From contig NZ_FMUX01000002.1 of the NCBI RefSeq assembly GCF_900101345.1, positions 434,001 through 498,000 on the forward strand: a stretch of DNA of 64,000 bases, written 5' to 3'. Position 1 is the first letter of the stretch. Each line of letters opens with the position of its first letter. Below the pieces are notes generated by a model. It searched no databases. It saw only the letters and a list, made by a program, of their open reading frames with translations, and had not been told where the DNA came from. Made by a program: the position numbers and the translations under genes. This DNA is from Desulfoluna spongiiphila. GTDB lineage: Bacteria; Desulfobacterota; Desulfobacteria; Desulfobacterales; Desulfolunaceae. Shown in pieces: positions 1 through 9,461 of this stretch.

Positions 1-1
1 A

Positions 2-2839
2 ACAGGGGAGAGCGAGCACCTGTTTCTCATTGTCATGCACCATATCATTACCGATCTTCGGACAAAGGAGTTGTTCACCGAGGAACTCTCCGCCCTTTAC
101 GGGGCGGCGGTGAGTCAGCGCCCGGCCCTTCAGCCGCCTTCCACGGTTCCCTACGCCGAGTTTTCAAGGTGGCAGAGGGACTGGCTGGCCGGGGACGAGT
201 GCCGGTCCATGCTCCTGTACTGGAAGGAGCATCTCAAGGGCCGCACCGATTTCCTTGACCTGCCCATGGAAAAAAAACGGCCGGAGCTTGTCTCCCTTGA
301 AGGCGAGGCCGTGTTTTTTCACCTGGAACCCTCCTTTGTGGGCGAGTTGAAGCAGCTCAGCCGTGATCGCAGCGTCACGATTTTTCTGACCCTTCTCGCC
401 GCTTACGCCGCCTTGCTTTTCCGCTACGGGGGCAACCCCCAGCTCACCATCGGCGTGCCCCTGACCAATCGCCGCAAGGCCCGGTACAAAGATACCCTGG
501 GGTGTTTTGTCAACATCCTTCCCCTGGCTGTGACCGTGTCCGGAGAGACCAGTTTTCCCGAACTCCTCGGGGAGGTTCGGCAGGCCATGCTGGGCGCACA
601 CAGGCACCAGGAGGCACCCTATCGCCTTTTGGCTCACACCGTGGAACCCCGGAAGGAGGTCAACCACAACCCCTTGTTCCAGGCCGGGTTCACACTTGAC
701 CCGCCGGTGGGGATGCGCCTTGAGGGCCTTGACGTGGAACCCCTGGCCGTGCACAGCGGAGGGGCTCAGCTCGACCTTTTTTTCACCTTCTGGGAAGGGG
801 ACGATGGCATCAGGGGGTACTTTGAATACAACTCGGAGCTCTTTGATGAGGCCATGGTACGGCAGGTTTCGGAGAACTACCGGACGCTTCTTCGGGAGAT
901 CCTCCGGGACGGGGACCGACCCATCTCCAGCATCCCCGTGGTGTCCGAACGGGAAAAAGAGACCCTGTGCGTGGAGTGGAACCAAACCGAGGCGCCGGCG
1001 TCCCGGGGTACGGTGATCCACAGGCTCATCGAGGCCCAGGTGGATGCCGGTCCCCATGCGGTGGCCGCCGTTTATGAAGGGGCGTCCCTCACGTACGGTG
1101 AGCTGAACCGCCAGGCCAACCAGCTGGCCCGATACCTTGGGGCCCGGGGCGTGAAGCCCGGGGACCTTGTGGGGGTTCACCTGGAACGCTCCCTGGACAT
1201 GCTCGTGGCCCTTGTGGGGGTGATGAAGAGCGGTGCGGCCTATGTCCCCCTGGATCCGGCCTTTCCCAGGGAGAGGCTGCAATACATGCTCTCCCACACC
1301 GAGGCGCCCGTGGTGCTGACCCAGGAGAGCCTCAAGGACGATCTTTCCTCGTGCACGGCCCGTCAGGTATTCATGGACACGGACCGGGGGGCCATGGCCG
1401 GGCAATCCGCAGAGAACCCGGATATCGCGGTTTCGCCCGAGGATCTGGCCTATGTGATCTACACCTCGGGGTCCACGGGGCGCCCCAAGGGCGTGGCGGT
1501 CCATCACGACGCCGTGGTCAATTTTCTGTCCAGCATGGCCAAGCGGCCCGGCCTGACCGCAGAGGACGTGGTGCTGGCCGTGACGACCCTCTCCTTTGAC
1601 ATTACCGTGTTGGAACTCTACCTGCCGCTGATTGTGGGGGCACGGGTGGTTATCGCCCCCAGGGAGGCCGTGGCCGACGGCCGGTTGCTCCTGGAAGCCC
1701 TTGCCCGGCATGGGGTGACCCTGCTCCAGGCCACCCCCGTGACCTGGCGACTTCTTATCGCCGCCGGGTGGCAGGGGGGCGACGACCTGAACGTCCTCTG
1801 CGGCGGAGAGGCCATGTCCTCGGATCTGGCCACTGCCCTTACGGACCGGTCTTCACGGGTATGGAACATGTACGGCCCCACCGAGACAACGGTCTGGTCC
1901 ACCTGCTCCCGGGTCACGGCAGGGGAGGCCAAGGTGTCTGTGGGGCGTCCCATCGACAACACCCGGATCTACATTCTGGATTCCGGGATGCAACCGGTCC
2001 CCACGGGGGTCTCCGGGACCCTTTTTATCGGTGGGGCCGGGGTGGCCAGGGGGTACCTGCACCAGCCCGAGCTGACCGGGGAGATGTTTGTTCCCGATCC
2101 CTTTGCCAAAGACCCCGAGGCCCGAATGTACAACACGGGGGACCTTGCCCGCTACCGTGCCGACGGCACCATCGAGGTGTTGGGCCGGGCGGATTTCCAG
2201 TTGAAGATAAACGGGTTCAGGATTGAGGCCGAAGAGGTGGAGACGGCGCTTGCCACCCACCCTGTCGTCTCCCAGGCCATTGTGTCGGTGTATGAGTTCG
2301 AGCCCGGGGATGCGCGGCTCGTGGCGTATCTTACCCACACCAACGGGGGCCAAACCCTTGCCTCCGACCTGCGAAAGCATCTTGCCCGGAACCTTCCCGA
2401 CTACATGATTCCTTCCATTTTCATGCCCATTGCCTCCCTGCCCCTGACCCCCAACGGCAAGGTGGACCGCAAAGGACTTCCGGTGCCGGAGACCCGTCGG
2501 CCCCAGACAACTCAGGCGTTTACGGCCCCGCAAAACGACCTTGAAAAGCTCCTTTCCGAGATCTGGGGCCAGGTGCTGAAGGTGGACACCATCGGCACCG
2601 GGGACAGCTTTTTCGAGTTGGGGGGCAACTCCCTTCTGGGGGTGCGGGTGGTGGGACGGGTGGGGGAGGCGTTGAAGCGCAAGGTGCCCGTCGTGGCGCT
2701 GTTTCAGTACCCCACCATTGCCGCCTTTGCCCAGTACCTCTCCGGGGACTCGGCACAACCGGCTGTGGCGCAGACCAAGATCACGGACCGCGCCTCACAG
2801 AAGAAGCGGGCCATTGCCCGTCGCAGGCGGTCGCCCTGA
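2..2839 (+). CDS. NRPS module C-A-PCP (5'-truncated by the window), A domain predicted Gly
   Basis: Nonribosomal peptide synthetase that activates an amino acid and condenses it with the upstream chain. The frame is open to base 2, so the gene starts before the window; the first in-window ATG (35) lies inside the condensation motif HHIITD. The 945 visible residues give the rest of the C domain (about 1-320), an A domain (about 340-840: YTSGSTGRPKG, NMYGPTETT, YNTGD, final Lys in NGKVDRK) and a PCP with FFELGGNSLL carrying the phosphopantetheine Ser. My manual reading of the specificity pocket is D-I-L-Q-L-G-M-V-W-K, close to the textbook glycine code D-I-L-Q-L-G-L-I-W-K. The C motif has Leu where the usual Gly follows HHxxxD, so C activity should be tested. 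The tail is strongly basic (KKRAIARRRRSP), possibly a docking end. It is followed 29 bases on by the MT-ACP gene in the same direction. Confidence 0.93.
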   Translation, partial: TGESEHLFLIVMHHIITDLRTKELFTEELSALYGAAVSQRPALQPPSTVPYAEFSRWQRDWLAGDECRSMLLYWKEHLKGRTDFLDLPMEKKRPELVSLEGEAVFFHLEPSFVGELKQLSRDRSVTIFLTLLAAYAALLFRYGGNPQLTIGVPLTNRRKARYKDTLGCFVNILPLAVTVSGETSFPELLGEVRQAMLGAHRHQEAPYRLLAHTVEPRKEVNHNPLFQAGFTLDPPVGMRLEGLDVEPLAVHSGGAQLDLFFTFWEGDDGIRGYFEYNSELFDEAMVRQVSENYRTLLREILRDGDRPISSIPVVSEREKETLCVEWNQTEAPASRGTVIHRLIEAQVDAGPHAVAAVYEGASLTYGELNRQANQLARYLGARGVKPGDLVGVHLERSLDMLVALVGVMKSGAAYVPLDPAFPRERLQYMLSHTEAPVVLTQESLKDDLSSCTARQVFMDTDRGAMAGQSAENPDIAVSPEDLAYVIYTSGSTGRPKGVAVHHDAVVNFLSSMAKRPGLTAEDVVLAVTTLSFDITVLELYLPLIVGARVVIAPREAVADGRLLLEALARHGVTLLQATPVTWRLLIAAGWQGGDDLNVLCGGEAMSSDLATALTDRSSRVWNMYGPTETTVWSTCSRVTAGEAKVSVGRPIDNTRIYILDSGMQPVPTGVSGTLFIGGAGVARGYLHQPELTGEMFVPDPFAKDPEARMYNTGDLARYRADGTIEVLGRADFQLKINGFRIEAEEVETALATHPVVSQAIVSVYEFEPGDARLVAYLTHTNGGQTLASDLRKHLARNLPDYMIPSIFMPIASLPLTPNGKVDRKGLPVPETRRPQTTQAFTAPQNDLEKLLSEIWGQVLKVDTIGTGDSFFELGGNSLLGVRVVGRVGEALKRKVPVVALFQYPTIAAFAQYLSGDSAQPAVAQTKITDRASQKKRAIARRRRSP

Positions 2840-2868
2840 CAAAGGCGACGGCGAATGAAAGACTATGG

Positions 2869-4155
2869 ATGGAGACAAGGATGCATTGCTCAAGGTCATA
2901 CAGAATCAAAGAGTTTTCGACCAATGTGGAAGGCGAGGTAAACCGCCTTCGTTCCCAGGTGGACCTCTTCTGGCAAAAGGAGGTGGAGGCGTACCGTCGG
3001 TTCGGCCTGAAGGACGGTATGCGGGTGCTGGAATGCGGGAGCGGTCCCGGCCATGTCATTGAAAACCTTTTGACGGCGTATCCGGGGTGTCGGGCTACGG
3101 CCATTGAGGTAGACCCTTACCTTGTGGCCATCCTCAAGGAGAGGCTGGAGGGGCGGTGCGATATCTCGGAGCAGTCCATCATGGACCTGGGCTTTACCTC
3201 GGGGAGTTTTGATTTTGTCATTACCCGGCTGGTGCTGGAGCACCTGCCCGACCCCCTCGGCGCTGTCCGGGAGGTCCATCGGGTCCTGAAGCCGGGGGGC
3301 AGGGCCGTGTTCGTGGACAATGATTTTGCCATGCACCTGCGGACCCAGCCCGAAATCCCGGAGTTGGGCGAACTCTATGAGGCGTATTGCCGCCTGAGGG
3401 TGGACGAGGGGGGCAACCCCCTCATCGGCCGCGAGCTGCCTCCCCTTCTCAGGAAAGGCGGGTTCACCGATGTGGACCTGGAGGTGGTGTGCGCCCACAG
3501 CGCCGTAACCGGCGACGACATGTTCCTTAAGTCCGAGGGGGTGGGCATCCCCTCCCAGCTTGTGAAGGACGGGTATCTGCCCTCGGGGCTCCTGGACCGG
3601 CTCGCCGTGAAGTGGCATCGGGTGCTGCGCCATGAGCATCACTCCATTTTCAGGCAGCTTTTTGTCTCCGGCGGAGAGAAACGGGCGTCGGGCTCCCGCG
3701 GGATCCCCAAACTGCACGTGGCCCCGGGGACCCCGCGTGCTGTTGAGCGGGGGGGGCATGGGGACGGCTGCGTCACGGGGCTGGGGCCCGGGCAGGTCCT
3801 GGCTGCCCAGCCCCATGACCGCCTTGATCTCTTGACATCCTATGTCGTGGCGCGTGTGGCTGATGCCCTGGGGATTTCTCCGGAATCCCTGGAAGGGGGC
3901 ATGCGGATCAATGACCTTGGGTTTGATTCCCTTATGGCCGTGGAGGTGATGGACGAGGTGGAATCCCAGTGGGGGGTGAGCCTTTCTCTCATGGACTTTT
4001 TTGAGGGGCAGAGCCTGGACGACATCGCGGCCACCCTGTACGGGCAGCTGTTTGAGGAGGCTCCGAAGGGACCGGCCGAGGAGTCACAGGCCATGTCCGG
4101 TGACGCAACGGGCTCGGACGAGGACGTCGTGGAATGGGAAGAGGGTGACCTATGA
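2869..4155 (+). CDS. SAM-dependent methyltransferase fused to an acyl carrier protein (MT-ACP didomain)
   Basis: A 428-residue protein. Residues about 40-230 are a class I SAM methyltransferase (motif I VLECGSGPGHV, then acidic AIEVD, and LKPGGRAVFVDND after the core). Residues about 320-400 are a carrier domain with LGFDSLMAVEV, whose Ser near 353 should carry phosphopantetheine. The linker is low-complexity and Gly/Arg/Pro rich. The C-terminal tail is acidic (SDEDVVEWEEGDL). Its stop overlaps the next gene's start (ATGA), so translation is coupled. The next protein begins with a TubC-type docking domain, which typically binds short C-terminal tails, so this ACP probably hands its acyl group to that module. 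It has no acyltransferase of its own. Whether the MT is O-, N- or C-specific cannot be told. The start is not strongly supported: the ribosome site before 2869 is weak. Confidence 0.85.
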   Translation: METRMHCSRSYRIKEFSTNVEGEVNRLRSQVDLFWQKEVEAYRRFGLKDGMRVLECGSGPGHVIENLLTAYPGCRATAIEVDPYLVAILKERLEGRCDISEQSIMDLGFTSGSFDFVITRLVLEHLPDPLGAVREVHRVLKPGGRAVFVDNDFAMHLRTQPEIPELGELYEAYCRLRVDEGGNPLIGRELPPLLRKGGFTDVDLEVVCAHSAVTGDDMFLKSEGVGIPSQLVKDGYLPSGLLDRLAVKWHRVLRHEHHSIFRQLFVSGGEKRASGSRGIPKLHVAPGTPRAVERGGHGDGCVTGLGPGQVLAAQPHDRLDLLTSYVVARVADALGISPESLEGGMRINDLGFDSLMAVEVMDEVESQWGVSLSLMDFFEGQSLDDIAATLYGQLFEEAPKGPAEESQAMSGDATGSDEDVVEWEEGDL

Positions 4156-7100
4156 GCATCGCGTACATCATGGAAAAACTGGGCCGGCTGGATATCTCCC
4201 TGTGGGTCGAAGGCGGAGGCCTCAAGTTCCGAGCCCCCAAAGGGCGCATGACCCCCGAGCTGAGGCGGCTGATCAAGCTGAACAAGCCCGGCCTGCTGGC
4301 ACACCTGGGGGCACCCCCCGTGGAGGATCACAGGACCTGCCCCCTGTCGTACAACCAGCAGTCCCTCTGGATCCTCAACCGCATGGACCCGGATTCGGCC
4401 TGTTACAACGTCTCCCTGTCAGCCCGCATCGTGACGGAGATCCGTCCCGAGGTGGTACCGGGCGTGTGCCGGCAGCTGAGCGCCCGCCACGAGATCCTCA
4501 GGACCACCTACGGCTTTGACGGCTCAGGGGGGCAGACCTGCCAGACTGTCCACGACGCCATGGAGCCGGAGTTTCACCTGGTGGACGCCCAGGAGCTCTC
4601 CAAAGAAGCGCTCAAGGAGCTGGTCCAGGGGTACCACGCCCGGCCCTTTGACCTGGAACGGGGACCGCTTTTGAGGGTCTGCCTTTTCGAGCTTTCAGGG
4701 GGCGAACACATTTTTGTGATGACGATTCATCACATCGCCAGCGACGGGAGCTCCTTTAACCTTCTCATCGATGAGTTCGGCAGGCTCTACCGGGCGGCGG
4801 TCTCCGGGGGGGAGGCGGGGCTTTCCCCGGTGGAACGTCAGTACCGTGATTTTGTCGATTACCAGCAGGAGATGCTGGCCGGTGAGGAGGGCACGCGGCT
4901 GGAGCACTTCTGGCGGGATCGGCTGTCGGCTCCCCTGCCGGTGATGAATCTTCCCCTGGACGGCACCCCCCCCGTCTCTCCGCGTTTTACCGGGGACTGC
5001 TACCCGTTCCACCTGACCGGGGAGACCTATGACGCCCTTCGGGGGTTTGTGGGAAACGAAAACGTCACGGTCTACGTCATGCTGCTGGCGGTTTTCCAGG
5101 TGACCCTGATGCGTTTCTGCAACCAGGGGGACCTGATCATCGGCACACCGGCGGTGGGACGCGTCCGGCCTGAATACAAAGGCGCCTGCGGGCATTTTAT
5201 CAACATGGTGGCCATGCGCGGGGAGTTGTCGCCGAGCATGAGCTTTCGGGAACACCTGAGGCGGAGCAGGCGGGTTGTCCTGCAGGCCCTGGATCATCAG
5301 ACCTACCCCTTTCCCCTGCTTGTGGAGAGGCTTGGCCTGGACCGGGATCCCAGCCGGTCGCCTCTCTTCCAGGTGATGTTCAACATGCTCAACCGCAAGA
5401 TCCTGGGGCCGGCAGCGGATTTTTTCATGGGGGCGGCCCATGAGGTGCCGGTGGATTTCGGCGGCATGGGCATCATGCCTTACCCCCTGGAGCAGGAAGA
5501 GGGCCAGTACGAGCTGGTTCTGGAAGTTGTTGATACCGATGAGGGCCTGGCCTGTGTTTTCAAGTACCGGGCGGGCCTGTTTACCGAGGAGACCATCGTC
5601 TCCCTTGCCTCGGCCTTCGAGGGGTGTTTGAGGCATGTCATGGCGACACCGGACATGCGCCTCGGGGACGTGCCGATGCCCCTGGGAAGGGACGGGGACC
5701 TTCCGGGCGGTCCGGGTCAGAGACCGGCCCCTCCCGTTCCGTGGGAACGGGAACAGGGTGCCAGGTCGTCTGCGGGGCCCCCGGTTACGTTCATGTTTAC
5801 CGGGCAGGGGGCCCAGCATGTGCGCATGGCAGAGGGGTTGTACCGGGGGGAACCGGAGTTCAGGGACTGGGTGAACTATTGCGCAGATCGGCTGGTGCCC
5901 CTTATGGGCTGTGATATCCGCCGAATCATGTACCCTTCACCCGATGAGGACACCGAGGTGTCCGAGAGGCTGAAACAGACCGCCATCACCCAGCCGGTTC
6001 TCTTTACGCTGGAATATGCCCTGGCCCGGCTCTGGATGAGCTGGGGCGTTCAGCCCCGGGCCATGATCGGGCACAGCATCGGCGAATACACCGCCGCCTG
6101 CCTGGCCGGGGTCTTCTCCCTGGACGACGCCCTGTCGCTGGTGGCCGCACGCGGACGCCTCATGCAGGGGCAACCCGGAGGGGCCATGCTGGCCGTGGGG
6201 CTGCCCGAAGAGAAGATCATCCCGTTTTTGAGTGACGGGCTCTCTGTTGCTGTGATCAACGCCCCGTCCCGGTGTGTGGTGTCCGGGCCCCGGGCGTCGA
6301 TCGAGGCCCTTGAAGAGAGGCTGGGCAAGGCCATGAAAATGGAAGGCAAAAAGGCCCGATGGACGCAGCTGCGTACCTCCCATGCCTTTCATTCGGAGAT
6401 GATGGAACCGGCCCTTGCCCCTTTTGAGGCCTGTGTGAGCAAGGTCTGTCCCGCAGCCCCTCGGATTCCCATTGTCTCCAACGTGACGGGGACCTGGCTC
6501 ACCGCATCCCAGGCCATGGACCCCACCTATTGGGCGTCCCACCTGCGGGAGCCTGTGCGTTTTTCCAAGGGCGTGTCCACGTTGCTGGCGCAGCCCGCAG
6601 GGGTCCTGCTTGAGGTGGGGCCGGGAAGCACCCTGGCCCTTCTGGCCCGCCAGCAGGTTTCCGAGTCCGGCCAGCCGGTGATTCTCACCTCCCTTCGGCG
6701 CCCCGGCCAGGGAGGCACCGACGACGCCTTCATCCGGGAGACGGCGGTCTCTCTCCGGGAGGCCGGGGTCTCCGTGGATTGCTCCGGAGAGGCCTTCCGA
6801 TCGGGGACGGCCCCCGGTGGCTCAGCGGAGGCGGCAGAGCTCGCTTACTGGTCAGAGACCCTGGGCACGGATCTGCCCGTGCTTCAACTGCCGGTGGATC
6901 AGCCGCGTCCCGCCAAACTGGTCTTTCGGGGCGGTACCCATAGGTTTCGCCTTTCGCAGGAGTGCCTGAAAGCCTTCAAAGGGCGGGTCCTCTCGGAAGG
7001 GGGGACCGTTTCCTCCCTGTTGTTGTCCGCTTACGTTACCCTGCTGGCGCGGTATTCCGGCCAGACGGATTTGATGGTGGGGGTCTCGGGGACAAACGGG

Positions 7101-9461
7101 GACCGCCCCGAAAACGGCGGGGCCTCACCCCATGTGTTCCCCTTGCGTGCGGATGTGTCGGAACCCTGCACCTTTGATGCCCTCCATGGCCGCATCTGTG
7201 AGGCCGCCCGCACGGCACGGACCCGTGCGGGGATCTCCCTGGCCCGCCTTGCTGAACTCCTGGACCCGGACCACGCCCCGGATGCCCACCCTCTTTTTCA
7301 GGCGATGTTTACCTTCCAGGACGGGCCCCTTCCCGGAGGGGCCGAACGGGGGCCCGCATGCGACCTCTCCCTTTTTGTCCGGGACGAGGGCGAGCGCTGG
7401 CACGGCGCTTTCGTCTACAACGCAGAGCTTTTTTCCGCCGCCACCGTGGCCCGCATGTGCGAAAGTTTCGAGGTGCTGCTGGAGGCCGTGGCCGGATCCG
7501 GGGAGAGCCCCCTGGATCGTCTGCCCCTGCTGAGCTGCTCCGAGCGGGACAAGCTGCTGGTGGCCTGGAACGACACGGCAAGGACCTACCCTGAGCCCGT
7601 GTGCCTCCACGATATGTTTGAGGTTCAGGTGGCAAAGACCCCCGATGCCGTGGCCGTCGGGTGGGGGGACGAGGCCCTGACCTACCGGGAACTGTCCCGG
7701 CGCGCCAACCGCCTTGCCCATGCCCTGCAGAAGCTCGGGGTGGGGCCTGAAAAACGTGTGGGGGTGTTCATGGAACGTTCCGTGGAGATGATCGTGGCCC
7801 TCTACGGAACCTTGAAGGCCGGAGGGGCCTATGTCCCCCTGGACCCGGATTATCCTGCGGAGCGCCTGGCTTTTATGCTGGAGGACACCGAGGTGCCCGT
7901 GCTTCTCACCCAGGAGCGATTTCAGGGGGTGCTACCGGCCCATTCGGCGGTGGTGATCTGCCTGGATACCCAGTGGGAGACGGTGGCCCGGGAATCTGAT
8001 GAGCCCCCTGTTTCGGGGGTGACCGAGGACAACCTGGCCTACGTGATTTACACCTCGGGGTCCACGGGCAGGCCCAAGGGGGTCATGAATTCCCACCGGG
8101 GCATCAGCAACCGCCTGTACTGGATGCAGGAGGCCTACAACCTCACCGCAGAGGACCGTGTCCTTCAGAAAACCCCATACAGCTTTGATGTGTCCGTCTG
8201 GGAATTTTTCTGGCCCCTGCTCTTCGGGGCCCGCCTGGTGGTGGCGCCGCCGGGGGTTCACAAAGACCCCGGAGCCCTGGGGCACCTCATCGAGGACGAG
8301 GCCATAACCGTTCTCCACTTTGTCCCCTCCATGCTGCAGCTTTTTCTCCGGGAAGATCACGGGGAGCGCTGCCGAAGCCTGACCAAGGTGATCTGCAGCG
8401 GCGAGGCCCTGGCCTGCGAACTCAGGGACCGGTTCTTCGACACCCTGAACGCGGAACTCCACAACCTGTATGGGCCCACGGAAGCGGCGGTGGACGTCAC
8501 CTTCTGGGAATGCAGGCGGGAAGACCGCGGCCTTGTGGTGCCCATCGGCAGGCCCGTTGCCAACACCCGCATCCATGTCCTGGACCGGCACATGGAGCCT
8601 GTGCCGGTGGGGGTGGCCGGGGAGCTTCATATCGGCGGGGTTCAGGTGGCCAGGGGCTACCTGAACCGGCCGAAGCTGACCCGGGAGCGCTTCATCCCCG
8701 ACCCCTTCGTGGAGGAGCCCGACGCCCGCCTGTACAAAACCGGCGACCTGGCCCGTTACCTGCCCGACGGCCAGATTGAGTACCTGGGGCGAAACGATTT
8801 CCAGGTCAAGGTCCGGGGATTGCGCATCGAGCTGGGGGAGATCGAGGCGGTGGTCTGCGGGCACCCCGATGTCCTGGAAGCCGTGGTGGCCGCCCGGGAG
8901 GACGGGGTGGGCAACAAGAAGGTGGTGGCCTATGTGGTGGTCACCGAGGGGGTCACGGGCATGGCCGCGGCCCTGCGGGGCTTTCTGGTGGGAAAACTTC
9001 CCGAGTTTATGATCCCCTCGTATTTTATCCAGCTTGAGGCCCTGCCCCTCATGGGAAACGGCAAGGTGGATCGCAAGGCCCTGCCGGCACCCACCACGGA
9101 CAGACCCGATGTGGCAACCCTCTACGCCGCCCCCGGCAACGAGGTTGAAAGCGCCATCGCAGAGGTCTGGCAAGCCCATCTGGGGGTGGATGATGTGGGC
9201 GTCGACGACAACTTTTTTGAGGTGGGAGGAGACTCCTTTCTCCTTGTGGAGGTGGCCAACAAGCTGGCCGGTACGCTGAAGGCCGACCTGAAAGTCCACC
9301 ATCTCTTCGAGTATCCCACCATCCGTGCGGTGGCCGACTTCCTTAAACCCCAGGCGGGGTCGGAGCCGGCCCCGGCACGCGACGACATGCAGGCGAGGCT
9401 GAAAAAGAGAAAAGAGACATTGTCCAGGAGAAAAAAAAATAGAACGGGAGATCGCACATGA
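4152..9461 (+). CDS. Hybrid NRPS: TubC docking-C-AT-(half C)-A(Ser)-PCP
   Basis: A 1,769-residue megasynthase with an abnormal domain order. Residues 1-55 resemble the TubC N-terminal docking domain. Residues about 60-500 are a complete C domain (HHIASDG). Residues about 540-850 are a PKS acyltransferase (FTGQGAQ, nucleophile motif GHSIGEY near 640, HAFHS near 744, the malonyl-type signature) with no ketosynthase and no carrier in front. Residues about 885-1130 match only the C-terminal lobe of a second C domain, without HHxxxDG. The A domain (about 1150-1650) has a pocket I read as D-V-W-H-I-S-L-V-D-K, close to the serine code D-V-W-H-L-S-L-I-D-K. The PCP has FFEVGGDSFL near 1694. The tail is basic (RLKKRKETLSRRKKNR). 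The start ATG overlaps the preceding stop; the next gene begins 4 bases before this stop. The AT could load malonyl on the upstream MT-ACP protein or be a recombination relic. Confidence 0.92.
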   Translation: MSIAYIMEKLGRLDISLWVEGGGLKFRAPKGRMTPELRRLIKLNKPGLLAHLGAPPVEDHRTCPLSYNQQSLWILNRMDPDSACYNVSLSARIVTEIRPEVVPGVCRQLSARHEILRTTYGFDGSGGQTCQTVHDAMEPEFHLVDAQELSKEALKELVQGYHARPFDLERGPLLRVCLFELSGGEHIFVMTIHHIASDGSSFNLLIDEFGRLYRAAVSGGEAGLSPVERQYRDFVDYQQEMLAGEEGTRLEHFWRDRLSAPLPVMNLPLDGTPPVSPRFTGDCYPFHLTGETYDALRGFVGNENVTVYVMLLAVFQVTLMRFCNQGDLIIGTPAVGRVRPEYKGACGHFINMVAMRGELSPSMSFREHLRRSRRVVLQALDHQTYPFPLLVERLGLDRDPSRSPLFQVMFNMLNRKILGPAADFFMGAAHEVPVDFGGMGIMPYPLEQEEGQYELVLEVVDTDEGLACVFKYRAGLFTEETIVSLASAFEGCLRHVMATPDMRLGDVPMPLGRDGDLPGGPGQRPAPPVPWEREQGARSSAGPPVTFMFTGQGAQHVRMAEGLYRGEPEFRDWVNYCADRLVPLMGCDIRRIMYPSPDEDTEVSERLKQTAITQPVLFTLEYALARLWMSWGVQPRAMIGHSIGEYTAACLAGVFSLDDALSLVAARGRLMQGQPGGAMLAVGLPEEKIIPFLSDGLSVAVINAPSRCVVSGPRASIEALEERLGKAMKMEGKKARWTQLRTSHAFHSEMMEPALAPFEACVSKVCPAAPRIPIVSNVTGTWLTASQAMDPTYWASHLREPVRFSKGVSTLLAQPAGVLLEVGPGSTLALLARQQVSESGQPVILTSLRRPGQGGTDDAFIRETAVSLREAGVSVDCSGEAFRSGTAPGGSAEAAELAYWSETLGTDLPVLQLPVDQPRPAKLVFRGGTHRFRLSQECLKAFKGRVLSEGGTVSSLLLSAYVTLLARYSGQTDLMVGVSGTNGDRPENGGASPHVFPLRADVSEPCTFDALHGRICEAARTARTRAGISLARLAELLDPDHAPDAHPLFQAMFTFQDGPLPGGAERGPACDLSLFVRDEGERWHGAFVYNAELFSAATVARMCESFEVLLEAVAGSGESPLDRLPLLSCSERDKLLVAWNDTARTYPEPVCLHDMFEVQVAKTPDAVAVGWGDEALTYRELSRRANRLAHALQKLGVGPEKRVGVFMERSVEMIVALYGTLKAGGAYVPLDPDYPAERLAFMLEDTEVPVLLTQERFQGVLPAHSAVVICLDTQWETVARESDEPPVSGVTEDNLAYVIYTSGSTGRPKGVMNSHRGISNRLYWMQEAYNLTAEDRVLQKTPYSFDVSVWEFFWPLLFGARLVVAPPGVHKDPGALGHLIEDEAITVLHFVPSMLQLFLREDHGERCRSLTKVICSGEALACELRDRFFDTLNAELHNLYGPTEAAVDVTFWECRREDRGLVVPIGRPVANTRIHVLDRHMEPVPVGVAGELHIGGVQVARGYLNRPKLTRERFIPDPFVEEPDARLYKTGDLARYLPDGQIEYLGRNDFQVKVRGLRIELGEIEAVVCGHPDVLEAVVAAREDGVGNKKVVAYVVVTEGVTGMAAALRGFLVGKLPEFMIPSYFIQLEALPLMGNGKVDRKALPAPTTDRPDVATLYAAPGNEVESAIAEVWQAHLGVDDVGVDDNFFEVGGDSFLLVEVANKLAGTLKADLKVHHLFEYPTIRAVADFLKPQAGSEPAPARDDMQARLKKRKETLSRRKKNRTGDRT

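Noticed and set aside
164..1711. Long antisense open frame under the first NRPS gene
   Set aside because: GC-rich codon shadow: His/Gly/Pro-rich translation, no domain, no ribosome site, while the + strand frame has clear NRPS motifs.
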